DNA of 64,000 nucleotides from CAVTPU01 sp963736695 (GTDB taxonomy: Bacteria; Actinomycetota; Actinomycetes; Mycobacteriales; Micromonosporaceae). The translations under genes were made by a program, and so were the position numbers. Numbering within the stretch: the first letter of the stretch is position 1; each line of letters opens with the position of its first letter. The stretch is taken from positions 2,976,001-3,040,000 of the forward strand of contig CAVTPU010000004.1 in NCBI GenBank assembly GCA_963736695.1. Direction: 5' to 3'. Positions 1 through 8,954 of this stretch are shown here, piece by piece. The notes beneath the pieces are model-generated. The model was not told where the DNA came from. It ran no database searches and was given only the letters and a program-made list of their open reading frames with translations.

Positions 1-6
1 GGCGAG

Positions 7-405
7 GTGAACGGCGTGACCGAGGAGAAACCTCCAGCCGCGTCGCCCGAGCCGACGGGACCGCGCCGCCCGTCCGGGCTCCGCAACCCGCGGGCGGCGA
101 GCCGGGGCGTGGGGTCGGCGGCTCTCGCGGCGCTGGGCGTGGTGCTGCTTCTGGCGGTGCAGCCGTTACGGGTGATCGCCGGGGTGAGTTGGCCGGCGAT
201 CACCGCGTTGCTGATCCTCGCAGCGGCGTGTTTCGGCCTTATCGGGCTGCTCAGCCGGGCGTGGGCGTGGCGGCTGGGGTGGTTGCCGCCGGTGGCGCTG
301 GTCGTCGCAGGCGTGTTGATCCACCCGTCGCTTGCGGTGCTTGGTGGGCTCTTCGGTCTGCTGTGGCTCTATGTGCTGCACGTGCGGCGCACGGTGGGCG
401 GCTGA
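7..405 (+). CDS. DUF4233 family small membrane protein
   Basis: A 132-residue protein. A charged Pro/Arg-rich N-terminus of about 30 residues is followed by four closely packed hydrophobic segments (about residues 35-55, 60-80, 88-108 and 108-125), so it should sit in the cytoplasmic membrane. Size and layout match the actinobacterial DUF4233 family, normally encoded directly after folC. The GTG start at 7 overlaps a possible TGA at 8-10 that could be the end of an upstream folC; only seven bases lie before the start, so this cannot be verified. The family has no established function. Confidence 0.7.
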   Translation: MNGVTEEKPPAASPEPTGPRRPSGLRNPRAASRGVGSAALAALGVVLLLAVQPLRVIAGVSWPAITALLILAAACFGLIGLLSRAWAWRLGWLPPVALVVAGVLIHPSLAVLGGLFGLLWLYVLHVRRTVGG

Positions 406-409
406 TCCG

Positions 410-1738
410 TCAGCGGGGCCGCCACTGGGTGAGCGCGATGGCGTGTCCGTCCGGGTCGCGGAATGTCGCGGCCCAGAGTTCGAGCCGATCGCCTCGGTTG
501 ACCATGCGAGGTCGGTGAACAAAGTCAATTCCCCGCGTACGCAGATCGTGGTAGGCGACATCAAGATCGGCGACCGGCAGGTGAAGGTGAACGACGCGGC
601 GGTCCACTGGCGACATGTCTGCCATTTGACGCAACAGCACCCGGCCGCCGCCGTGGACGAGCACCGCGCTGGCTGATGCTTCGTCGATGACGGCGAAATC
701 TGGCAGTTCGCGATAGAAACGCACCGACCGGTCGAGGTCGGCGACGACGAGCATCGCACCGATGCCACTCGGCCCAGCCGTCGTCTCGTCTGACGTGGAC
801 GATCGTGGTGCGGGAATCGGATTCGTGGTCGGATCGCGAACGGCGACGGTGGGCGGGCCGGCTGGCCATGACCGTGGTACCTGCCCGGTGCCGTCTCCTG
901 CCGGGTCGGGTTCGACCGTCCCCCCGGGGGTGCTCCAGTCGTGGGTCTGTCGCGCACCGCGGTGGAGCTGGGTCGCGGGTTCGCCGGAGAGTTCGGCCGC
1001 GAGGTCGGGCGGCAGGTCAAGTTCAGCGTCGAGCGCCGATCGCGGTGCGATGAAGTCGACCGTGACCGGGCGATCGGCATGGCCCACGGGGCCGCCTGGA
1101 ATGTCGTCGGTGGGGAACCCGCCAGACGAGTCGTCGACCCGCGTCGAAGCCAACGGCTCCGCGAAGGTGTCCGGCGGCGGGACGGGCGAGTCGAACACGT
1201 CCAAGCCGAGATCGGCGTCGTCGGGATAGTTATGCCCGGCGGTGAGTGGCGCGGCTTCCGCTCCGTCCCACAGCACGCGGATTCGTTGCCGGCGCGACTT
1301 CGTGGCGATCTCGACGGGCAACATGGTGCCGACCTGGGGCCACTTCACGACCGGCGCGGCCGTGTCTCGGATCTTCATGCTGCGCGGCGAGCCGTTCGGC
1401 ATGGTGATGAGAAGTTGCAGGTCACACCGCCCGACGATGGCCCCGACCGGCGGCGCCGAGGCGGTGAGCACGTGCCCCTGCACGACGATGGTCCGCGGCG
1501 CGTCGGCGCGTTGACGCACGAGAAACACCGCAGCGCCGACACCGCCGAGCAGCACGAGGGCCAGCAGGAAAAGGCTGATGCTGCCCAGCCCGATCGACAT
1601 GGCGATGAGAAAGAAGTCGGCGATGCCGGCGGTCCCGACACCGATGCGTTGCGAGGTGGTGAGCCGACGCTGATTTGCCTGTCGCACCGGCCCGCCTTCC
1701 ACCGCACCCGCTGTTGCATGCCCGTCGGGCGCGACCAT
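410..1738 (-). CDS. Membrane-anchored protein with C-terminal VOC (glyoxalase-fold) domain
   Basis: A 442-residue protein that starts with ATG and is convergent with the DUF4233 gene. Two adjacent hydrophobic helices (about residues 38-73) are followed by a beta-rich cytoplasmic-type segment to about residue 155. A long Pro/Asp/Thr-rich linker leads to a vicinal-oxygen-chelate domain over the last 115 residues. The VOC part shows the usual start (IGAMLVVADLDRSVRFYRE) and end (FRDPDGHAIALTQ). These domains act as glyoxalases, dioxygenases or antibiotic-binding proteins; the substrate cannot be read from sequence. Fusion of a VOC domain to a membrane-anchored N-terminus is unusual for the fold. 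The gene is monocistronic, and the ileS leader lies on the other side of its start. Confidence 0.65.
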   Translation of the reverse strand: MVAPDGHATAGAVEGGPVRQANQRRLTTSQRIGVGTAGIADFFLIAMSIGLGSISLFLLALVLLGGVGAAVFLVRQRADAPRTIVVQGHVLTASAPPVGAIVGRCDLQLLITMPNGSPRSMKIRDTAAPVVKWPQVGTMLPVEIATKSRRQRIRVLWDGAEAAPLTAGHNYPDDADLGLDVFDSPVPPPDTFAEPLASTRVDDSSGGFPTDDIPGGPVGHADRPVTVDFIAPRSALDAELDLPPDLAAELSGEPATQLHRGARQTHDWSTPGGTVEPDPAGDGTGQVPRSWPAGPPTVAVRDPTTNPIPAPRSSTSDETTAGPSGIGAMLVVADLDRSVRFYRELPDFAVIDEASASAVLVHGGGRVLLRQMADMSPVDRRVVHLHLPVADLDVAYHDLRTRGIDFVHRPRMVNRGDRLELWAATFRDPDGHAIALTQWRPR

Positions 1739-1859
1739 GAGCGCGTAAAGGCTCCGGTGCCCCCGGGCGAGGCTACGACGCGGCAGGGCGTCGCGCTAGC
1801 CCAGCCACGCCGCGTCGGCCCCGAAACCATGTCGAAGTCGACCTCTCCGGTCGGGTATT

Positions 1860-2125
1860 GTTGCTGGCAACGGCGTTGACCCGGCCATCACCGGTGAGCC
1901 TCCGGAAGAACCGGCAGCACCCCACCTCGGTGTCTCATCAGATGGGATGCTCCGCACTAGAACCGGACGGGACGACCCGTCACAGTCGAACCATGAGCGG
2001 GTTGACGACCTATGCACGACGGGCGTCGATCAAGCGAGGTGGTACCGCGGGAGCGGGCACGCTACGGCGTACCCGGTCGTCTCTCGTCCTCGCCCGGCAC
2101 GAAGCGTGACGATGGCGAGGAGATT
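1860..2125 (+). promoter_or_regulatory. T-box riboswitch, ileS leader (translational type)
   Basis: The leader has the core T-box sequence at 2034-2051 (GAGGTGGTACCGCGG), which pairs with the uncharged tRNA 3' end. A stem I region at about 1865-1920 carries an ATC isoleucine specifier triplet at 1887-1889 in a context like known actinobacterial ileS T-boxes. TCCTCGCC at 2087-2094 is perfectly complementary to GGCGAGGA at 2114-2121, which contains the ileS Shine-Dalgarno sequence. This indicates control by ribosome-site sequestration rather than termination. Uncharged tRNA-Ile should open the site and raise IleRS synthesis. The exact 5' end is estimated. Confidence 0.88.
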
Positions 2126-2133
2126 GACCGATC

Positions 2134-5100
2134 ATGGTTTATCCGAAGACCGGAGTGCCCGGCGGAGTCGAGGCGAGTCCCGACCTGCCGTCGCTCGAGC
2201 GGCGGGTGCTCGACCGCTGGGAGTCCGACCAGACCTTCGCCGCGTCGGTGCGGGCACGCGACCCCGGCCCGCAGGGGTCCAACGAATTTGTCTTCTATGA
2301 TGGCCCGCCGTTCGCCAACGGTTTGCCGCACTATGGTCACCTGCTCACCGGCTATGTGAAAGATGTCGTGCCACGATTTCAGACGATGCGTGGCCGACGG
2401 GTCGAGCGACGCTTCGGCTGGGACTGCCACGGACTGCCGGCCGAGACCGAGACCGAAAAGCAGCTGGGCATCTCGACCAAAGCCGAGATCGTCGATCTTG
2501 GGGTCAACCGGTTCAACGAGGAGTGTCGCTCCTCGGTCCTGCGATATGCGCGTGACTGGGAACGTTATGTCACCCGGCAGGCTCGGTGGGTCGACTTCAC
2601 CAACGACTACAAGACGCTTGATCTCTCCTATATGGAGAGTGTCATGTGGGCATTCAAAACCCTGCACGACAAGGGTTTGATCTATGAAGGATTCCGGGTC
2701 CTCGCCTATTGTTGGCGATGTGAGACGCCGCTGAGCAACACCGAGACCCGCATGGACGACGTCTATCGCGACCGCGTCGACCCCGCGTTGACCGTGTGGT
2801 TCACACTGGCCACCGAGCCCGGTCAACCGACCGAACGGATCGCGGTCTGGACCACGACGCCCTGGACCCTGCCGGCCAACCTCGCGCTCGCCGTCGGGCC
2901 CGAGATCGAGTACGCCGTGCTGGAGCGCGCTGGCGAGAAAGCCTATGTCGGCGCGGCACGCCTCGACCGCTATGCTGCGGAGTTGGACGGATGGACCCGC
3001 GTGGGCACCGTCGCTGGGGCGCAACTCGCGGGTCGGCGCTATCTGCCGCTGTTCGACTTCCTGGTCGAGCCCGCGGGACCGCATGCTTTTCAGGTGCTCA
3101 CCGCCGACTTCGTGACCACCGAGGACGGCACCGGTGTGGTCCACTGCGCCCCGGCATTCGGTGAGGACGACCAGGCAGTCTGCGCCGCCGCAGGCATTCC
3201 GACTGTCGTGCCGGTCGATGAGCGCACTCGGTTCACCGCGCTGGTGCCGGACTATGTGGGCATGCAGGTCTTCGAGGCGAACAGGCCGGTCATCGCGGCT
3301 CTAAAGGCCCGCGGCCTCGTGGTGCGTCAGGACGCCTATACCCACGCCTATCCGCACTGTTGGCGTTGTGACACGCCGTTGGTCTATAAGGCGGTCTCGT
3401 CGTGGTTCGTCGAGGTGACCCGGGTGCGAGACCGGATGGTCGAGCTGAACCAGCAGATCTCGTGGGTGCCCGGCCACGTCAAGGACGGCTCGTTCGGCAA
3501 GTGGTTGGCCAACGCGCGTGACTGGTCGATCAGTCGCAACCGGTTCTGGGGGTCACCGATTCCGGTCTGGAAGTCGGACGACCCCGAATACCCGCGTGTC
3601 GACGTCTATGGCTCGCTTGACGAACTCACCCGGGACTTCGGGGTGGTGGTGACCGACCTTCACCGGCCGATGGTCGACGAACTCACCCGGCCCAACCCGG
3701 ACGATCCGACCGGCAGGTCCACCATGCGTCGCGTGCCGGAGGTGCTCGACTGCTGGTTCGAGTCGGGGTCGATGCCGTTCGCGCAGGTGCACTATCCATT
3801 TGAGAACTCGGACTGGTTCGAGCAGCACTATCCGGGTGACTTCATCGTGGAATACATCGGCCAGGTCCGGGGGTGGTTCTATACCCTGCACGTGCTCGCG
3901 ACCGCGCTTTTCGATCGTCCGGCCTTCCGCTCCTGTGTGGTGCACGGTGTGTTGCTCGGCTCCGACGGCCGCAAGATGGCCAAGAGTCTGCGCAACTATC
4001 CCGACGTCTATGAGATGTTCGACCGGCATGGCTCGGACGCGATGCGGTGGATGCTCATGTCCTCGCCGGTTCTGCGCGGCGGGGAAATGTCGGTCACGGA
4101 GGCGGGCATTCGTGACGCCGTGCGCCAGGTGCTGCTTCCACTGTGGAATGTGTGGTATTTCTTCTCGCTCTATGCCAACGCAGCCGGCCACGACTCGCGG
4201 GAACGCACCGACTCCACGCACCCGCTCGACCGCTATCTGTTGGCCAAGACCCGCGAGCTGGTCACCTCCGTGACCAGCCAGCTGGACACCCACGACATCA
4301 GCGGGGCCTGTGCGAGCGTGCGGTCCTATCTCGATGCGCTGACCAACTGGTATGTGCGACGGTCCCGCTCCCGGTTCTGGGCGGGCGATGCCGCCGCCAT
4401 CGACACGCTGTGGACCGCGCTGGAGTCGGTCACCCGGGTGATGGCTCCACTGGCTCCGCTCACCGCCGAAGAGGTTTGGCGGGGGCTGACCGGGTCGCGT
4501 TCGGTGCATCTGACGTCGTGGCCGGGCCCTGAACTGTTCCCCGCCGACGACGAGCTCGTGACTGCGATGGACGCGGTGCGCGACGTGTGCTCGGCCGCAC
4601 TGTCGGTGCGTAAAGCGAAAGGGCTGCGGGTGCGGTTGCCGCTGCGCTCCCTGACCGTCGCGACACCCGGAGCCGATCGGTTGCGTCCCTTCGCCGAGCT
4701 CATCGCCGACGAGGTCAACGTCAAAGAGGTGATCTTCACCGACGACGTCTCCGCCCACTGCGAGCAGGTGCTCACTGTGGTGCCGCGGGTGTTGGGCCCA
4801 CGGGTCGGCGGCCGGGTCCAGCAAGTGATCTCGGAGGTGAAGGCGGGCCGGTGGGGCCTCGCGGATGGCGCGCCGGTCGCCGCCGGCGTCACCCTGCTCG
4901 AGGGTGAGTTCGACCTGCGCTTGGTCGCCGCGGACCTGGAGCGTTCGGCCGAGCTGCCGGGTCGGGTCGGGGTTGTCGAGCTCGACGTGGTGGTGGACCC
5001 CGAACTCGAGGCCGAGGGGCTGGCCCGCGATGTCGTCCGAGTGGTGCAGCAGGCCCGCCGGGAGATCGATCTTGACGTCACCGATCGGATCACGTTTCGG

Positions 5101-5268
5101 CTCGCCGCGCCCAACGACGTGGTCGCCGCGGTCAACACGCACGGCGACATGGTCGCGGCGGAGACGCTGAGCGTCTCCGTGTTGTTCGGCCCGCTCGGCG
5201 ACACCGGATATGTTGGCGAGGTCGGCGACGGCGTGCCGGTGAAGATCCTGGTCAGTAGGGTCGAATGA
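2134..5268 (+). CDS. ileS: Isoleucyl-tRNA synthetase
   Basis: A class I aminoacyl-tRNA synthetase of 1044 residues, charging tRNA-Ile in the cytoplasm. The ATP-binding HIGH-like motif reads PHYGH at residues 65-69 and the KMSKS-like loop reads KMAKS at 614-618. The editing (CP1) domain lies between them, and an anticodon-binding domain plus C-terminal extension follow. CWRC pairs in the insertion (around residues 193 and 410) are consistent with zinc-binding knuckles of the long IleRS type. The ATG start follows GGCGAGGAGA, the Shine-Dalgarno sequence that the upstream T-box leader can sequester. The first reliable gene after the leader, it is followed 90 nt later by plsC. Confidence 0.97.
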   Translation: MVYPKTGVPGGVEASPDLPSLERRVLDRWESDQTFAASVRARDPGPQGSNEFVFYDGPPFANGLPHYGHLLTGYVKDVVPRFQTMRGRRVERRFGWDCHGLPAETETEKQLGISTKAEIVDLGVNRFNEECRSSVLRYARDWERYVTRQARWVDFTNDYKTLDLSYMESVMWAFKTLHDKGLIYEGFRVLAYCWRCETPLSNTETRMDDVYRDRVDPALTVWFTLATEPGQPTERIAVWTTTPWTLPANLALAVGPEIEYAVLERAGEKAYVGAARLDRYAAELDGWTRVGTVAGAQLAGRRYLPLFDFLVEPAGPHAFQVLTADFVTTEDGTGVVHCAPAFGEDDQAVCAAAGIPTVVPVDERTRFTALVPDYVGMQVFEANRPVIAALKARGLVVRQDAYTHAYPHCWRCDTPLVYKAVSSWFVEVTRVRDRMVELNQQISWVPGHVKDGSFGKWLANARDWSISRNRFWGSPIPVWKSDDPEYPRVDVYGSLDELTRDFGVVVTDLHRPMVDELTRPNPDDPTGRSTMRRVPEVLDCWFESGSMPFAQVHYPFENSDWFEQHYPGDFIVEYIGQVRGWFYTLHVLATALFDRPAFRSCVVHGVLLGSDGRKMAKSLRNYPDVYEMFDRHGSDAMRWMLMSSPVLRGGEMSVTEAGIRDAVRQVLLPLWNVWYFFSLYANAAGHDSRERTDSTHPLDRYLLAKTRELVTSVTSQLDTHDISGACASVRSYLDALTNWYVRRSRSRFWAGDAAAIDTLWTALESVTRVMAPLAPLTAEEVWRGLTGSRSVHLTSWPGPELFPADDELVTAMDAVRDVCSAALSVRKAKGLRVRLPLRSLTVATPGADRLRPFAELIADEVNVKEVIFTDDVSAHCEQVLTVVPRVLGPRVGGRVQQVISEVKAGRWGLADGAPVAAGVTLLEGEFDLRLVAADLERSAELPGRVGVVELDVVVDPELEAEGLARDVVRVVQQARREIDLDVTDRITFRLAAPNDVVAAVNTHGDMVAAETLSVSVLFGPLGDTGYVGEVGDGVPVKILVSRVE

Positions 5269-5358
5269 TCACATCGCCGTCGACCCTAGGCTCGTCCTAG
5301 AGTGAAAACCGCAAGCGGCGAAACCGAGGAAGCCCGCACCGCGACACAGGAGCGCCAC

Positions 5359-6024
5359 GTGCCCATTCTCTACACCATCGGGTTGCACACGGTTGCCCCC
5401 GCCGTGCGGCTGGCCCTGCGGCCGATCGTGGAGGGGCTGGAGAACGTGCCCGCACAGGGTGGGGCGATCCTCGCCGGCAATCACCTGTCGGTCGCCGATG
5501 AATATGTGTTGGGCGGCGTCGTGCCCCGATATATCGCGTTCTGGGCGAAGGCCGAGTATTTCGACGGGACCGGCCTCACCGGGCGGGCCATGGCGATGTT
5601 GATGAATGGTCTCGGCACAATCAAGGTGGATCGTGCCGGCGGTCGAGCCGCGCTCCAGGCACTCGATTCGGCGATTCCGGCGCTTCGCGGCGGTGCGCTC
5701 GTCGGGGTCTATCCCGAGGGGACTCGGTCGCCGGACCAGCGGCTCTATCGAGGCCGGACAGGGGTCGCCCGCCTAGCCGTGCACGCCGAGGTGCCCGTGA
5801 TTCCTGTCGGAGTCGCCGGCACCGATAGGGTTCAACCGATCGGATCGCACCTGCCCAGGCTGGGACACCGGGTGACGATTCGTTTCGGCAAACCCATGGA
5901 CTTCACCGGACGTCCCGCCGACAGTAGTGGACTGCGTTCCATCACCGACGAAGTCATGATGGAGATCCAGTCGCTGACTGGACAGGAGTACGTCCCCCGT
6001 TATGCCCCGCGCCGGACCGCCTGA
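5359..6024 (+). CDS. plsC: 1-acyl-sn-glycerol-3-phosphate acyltransferase (PlsC family)
   Basis: A membrane-associated phospholipid-synthesis acyltransferase. It has the HX4D catalytic motif (NHLSVAD) and the substrate-binding YPEGTRS motif. With the GTG start at 5359, preceded by AGGAG at 5348-5352, the protein has 221 residues and begins with the hydrophobic stretch normal for the family. The frame is also open back to a GTG at 5302, which would add 19 polar residues and has a poorer ribosome site. Whether it acts on lysophosphatidate or another lyso-acceptor cannot be decided. Confidence 0.88.
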   Translation: MPILYTIGLHTVAPAVRLALRPIVEGLENVPAQGGAILAGNHLSVADEYVLGGVVPRYIAFWAKAEYFDGTGLTGRAMAMLMNGLGTIKVDRAGGRAALQALDSAIPALRGGALVGVYPEGTRSPDQRLYRGRTGVARLAVHAEVPVIPVGVAGTDRVQPIGSHLPRLGHRVTIRFGKPMDFTGRPADSSGLRSITDEVMMEIQSLTGQEYVPRYAPRRTA

Positions 6025-6084
6025 CCCCGGTCCCCGTGCGCCAATCCGCCCGATCTGCGCCCAAGCTGAGGGAGAACTCACGCG

Positions 6085-8007
6085 ATGACCGTCGCATCCG
6101 TCTTCAACCAGTTGGAGCGGTTGCTGCCGCTGGTGAGCAAACCGATTCAATACGTGGGAGGTGAACTCGGCTCAGTCGTCAAAGACTGGGACTCCACCGC
6201 CGTGCGATGGGCACTGATGTATCCCGACGCCTACGAAATCGGCCTGCCCAACCAGGGCGTACAGATCCTTTATGAGGTGCTCAACGAGCAGCCGGACGTG
6301 CTCGCGGAGCGCACCTATGCCGTGTGGCCCGATCTCGAACGCCTTATGAGGGCCAACGGTGTGCCGCAGTTCACCGTGGACGCGCACCGCCCGGTGCGCG
6401 CATTCGACCTCTTCGGAGTGTCGTTCTCGACCGAGCTCGGCTACACCAACCTGCTCGCGGCGCTCGATCTTGCGGGCATCGCGATCGAGGCGGCCGACCG
6501 CGGCCTCGACGACCCGATCGTCATCGCGGGCGGACACTGCGCCTTCAACCCGGAGCCGATCGCCGACTTCATCGACGCCGCCGTCCTCGGCGACGGCGAG
6601 GAGGCGGTGCTCGAGATCACCGACATCACCCGCACGTGGAAGGCGGAGGGGCGACCGGGAGGCAGGGACGAGCTGCTGCTGCGGTTGGCCCGGACCGGTT
6701 CGGTCTATGTGCCCCGCTTCTATGACGTGGAGTATCTGCCGGACGGACGGATCCGCCGAGTCGTGCCGAACCGTTCGGGCGTGCCGCTGCGGGTGCACAA
6801 ACGCACGACCATGGATCTCGACGCGTGGCCATATCCGCGCCGCCTGCTGGTGCCGCTCGCTGAGACGGTGCACGAGCGTTACGCCGTGGAGATCTTCCGG
6901 GGTTGCACCCGGGGTTGCCGGTTCTGCCAGGCGGGGATGATCACTCGTCCGGTTCGGGAACGGTCGATCACCACGGTCGGCCAGATGGTGCGCGACGGCC
7001 TCGAGTTCTCCGGCTTCTCGGAGGTGGGCCTTCTCTCCCTCTCCAGTGCCGACCACTCCGAGATCGGCGACATCTGCTCTGGGCTGGCGGAGCGCTACGC
7101 GGGGACCAACATCTCGCTGTCGCTTCCGTCGACACGGGTGGACGCCTTCAACATCACACTTGCGGAGGAGCTGTCCCGCAACGGGCGCCGCACCGGACTC
7201 ACCTTCGCGCCCGAGGGCGGATCGGAACGGATCCGCAGAGTGATCAACAAGATGGTCTCCGAAGAGGACCTGATCCGCACGGTCGCGACCGCATATACGC
7301 ATGGCTGGCGCAACGTGAAGCTCTATTTCATGTGTGGGCTGCCGACGGAGACCGACGAGGATGTCCTGCAGATCGCCCGGCTCGCCCACGAGGTGATCAA
7401 GGCGGGGCGAGCCGCGACCGGGTCCCGCGACATTCGGTGCACCGTCTCGATCGGCGGTTTCGTCGCCAAACCCCACACCCCGTTCCAGTGGGCGGCGATG
7501 GCGAGTCCCGAGACGATCGACCACCGCCTGCGGCTGCTCAAACAGGCGATCAACGCCGACAAGTCGCTGGGCCGGGCGATCGGGGTGCGCTATCACGACG
7601 GTGAGCCCTCGCTCATCGAAGGCCTGCTCGCCCGCGGCGACCGACGTGTGGGGGCCGTCATCCGGCGGGTCTGGGAGGCCGGAGGCCGGTTCGACGGGTG
7701 GTCGGAACACTTCTCCTACGCCCGGTGGGCCGAGGCCGCCAGCGTGGCGCTCACGCCGTACGGAGTCGATCTCGCCTGGTTCACCACCCGGGAGCGCGAC
7801 GAGCACGAGGTGCTCGCCTGGGACCATCTTGACTCGGGCCTCGACAAGGAGTGGCTCTGGCAGGACTGGCAGGCCGCCACCAGCGAATTCGAACAGGACG
7901 ACTGTCGATGGACCCCGTGCAGCGACTGCGGGGTGTGCCCGGGTTTGGACACTCAGATCCAGATCGGGCCGACCGGCGAGAAGCTCCTTCCGCTTATGCC
8001 GGCCTGA
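6085..8007 (+). CDS. TIGR03960-family B12-binding-domain radical SAM protein
   Basis: A 640-residue protein with an N-terminal cobalamin-binding-like domain and a radical SAM core. The iron-sulfur cysteines are C274, C278 and C281 (GCTRGCRFC, CX3CX2C). A further Cys-rich segment near the C-terminus (CSDCGVCPG) follows. This is the TIGR03960 family, which in actinobacteria almost always precedes a DUF2344 (TIGR03936) gene and an RNase E/G gene, exactly the order here. The reaction is not established; tRNA or ribosome modification is often suspected from the neighbourhood. The ATG start is preceded by GAGGGAG-like sequence (6069-6074). Confidence 0.9.
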   Translation: MTVASVFNQLERLLPLVSKPIQYVGGELGSVVKDWDSTAVRWALMYPDAYEIGLPNQGVQILYEVLNEQPDVLAERTYAVWPDLERLMRANGVPQFTVDAHRPVRAFDLFGVSFSTELGYTNLLAALDLAGIAIEAADRGLDDPIVIAGGHCAFNPEPIADFIDAAVLGDGEEAVLEITDITRTWKAEGRPGGRDELLLRLARTGSVYVPRFYDVEYLPDGRIRRVVPNRSGVPLRVHKRTTMDLDAWPYPRRLLVPLAETVHERYAVEIFRGCTRGCRFCQAGMITRPVRERSITTVGQMVRDGLEFSGFSEVGLLSLSSADHSEIGDICSGLAERYAGTNISLSLPSTRVDAFNITLAEELSRNGRRTGLTFAPEGGSERIRRVINKMVSEEDLIRTVATAYTHGWRNVKLYFMCGLPTETDEDVLQIARLAHEVIKAGRAATGSRDIRCTVSIGGFVAKPHTPFQWAAMASPETIDHRLRLLKQAINADKSLGRAIGVRYHDGEPSLIEGLLARGDRRVGAVIRRVWEAGGRFDGWSEHFSYARWAEAASVALTPYGVDLAWFTTRERDEHEVLAWDHLDSGLDKEWLWQDWQAATSEFEQDDCRWTPCSDCGVCPGLDTQIQIGPTGEKLLPLMPA

Positions 8008-8081
8008 GCCGAATCGGCGACGATAACGAAAGGTACGAGAAGATCAGCAGAAAACCTCAGCCGGAGCAGAACCAGGCGCCG

Positions 8082-8837
8082 GTGGTGCAACGGGTGCGCA
8101 TTCGCTATGCCAAGCGCGGCCCGCTTCGGTTTACATCACATCGTGACTTCGCCCGGGCGTTCGAGCGGGCGATCCGGCGCGCCGGAGTCCCGATCGCGTT
8201 TTCGCAGGGCTTCACCCCGCACCCCCGCATCTCCTATGCCAGCGCGGCCCCCACAGGAGTGGCGAGTGAGGCCGAATATCTCGAGATCGGCCTGCGGGAG
8301 CGCGTCGAGCCCGAGGCGCTGCGCGGGGCACTCGACGCGGCATTGTCACCGGGCCTGGATGTGCTCGCGGCGACCGACGCCGACGGCGCGGCGCGCTTGG
8401 CCGACCAGCTCGAGGCGTCCCATTGGCGCATCGAGCTGGTCGGGATCAGCCCGGACGATCTCGCCGCAGCCGCCGACAAGTTTCTCGCCGCCGGCGAGGT
8501 CATGGTCGAACGGCTGACAAAGCAGGGCCGGCGGCGATTCGACGCGCGAGGACCGGTGATCCAGCTCAAGGCGCTGCCCGACGCGCCGTCGGACCCGACG
8601 CCGACCTCCGGCGGAGGGGGTGAGTGTGCGATACTCGACCTAGCCGTACGACATGTGACCCCGTCTGTGCGGCCTGATGATGTCCTGGCTGGCCTGCGAA
8701 GCGTGGCCAACCTGGAGCCGCCGGAGCCTCCACGGGTGACCCGGTTGGCTCAGGGCAAGCTGACCGAACAGGGTGAGATTGTCGATCCGCTGATCGCTGA
8801 TCACAATGGGACAATCAACGAACGCCTGTTCGATTAG
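8082..8837 (+). CDS. TIGR03936/DUF2344 family radical-SAM-linked protein
   Basis: About 250 residues. The conserved start of the family (RIRYAKRGPLRFTSHRDFAR) and the motif FSQGFTPHPRISYASA identify it as the partner of the preceding radical SAM protein. It probably works with that enzyme; no reaction is established. The start is uncertain. GTG codons at 8082 and 8085 give a protein beginning directly at the conserved core. Family members usually have some 12-15 extra residues (RKPQPE-like), and here these are in frame but preceded by ATC at 8043 rather than ATG. Upstream the frame stays open into the preceding gene. Confidence 0.85.
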   Translation: MVQRVRIRYAKRGPLRFTSHRDFARAFERAIRRAGVPIAFSQGFTPHPRISYASAAPTGVASEAEYLEIGLRERVEPEALRGALDAALSPGLDVLAATDADGAARLADQLEASHWRIELVGISPDDLAAAADKFLAAGEVMVERLTKQGRRRFDARGPVIQLKALPDAPSDPTPTSGGGGECAILDLAVRHVTPSVRPDDVLAGLRSVANLEPPEPPRVTRLAQGKLTEQGEIVDPLIADHNGTINERLFD

Positions 8838-8954
8838 AACGCCGACTCATTGGCAGACTTCGGCATAGGCCCCAGCCGGTGCCGGGAAACATACGACGTC
8901 CCTGCGTGGCAGCGTGCACCGCGCCCGGGGAAGTCAGAACTGGAGAACGTCCGC

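Noticed and set aside
3553..5142. Long open reading frame on the minus strand (529 codons) across ileS
   Set aside because: It lies wholly antisense to a clear ileS, with His/Arg/Gly-biased composition typical of the reverse of high-GC coding DNA and no recognisable domain.
6172..7827. Minus-strand open frame of 551 codons across the radical SAM gene
   Set aside because: Antisense of a gene with clear cluster-binding cysteines; no protein features of its own.
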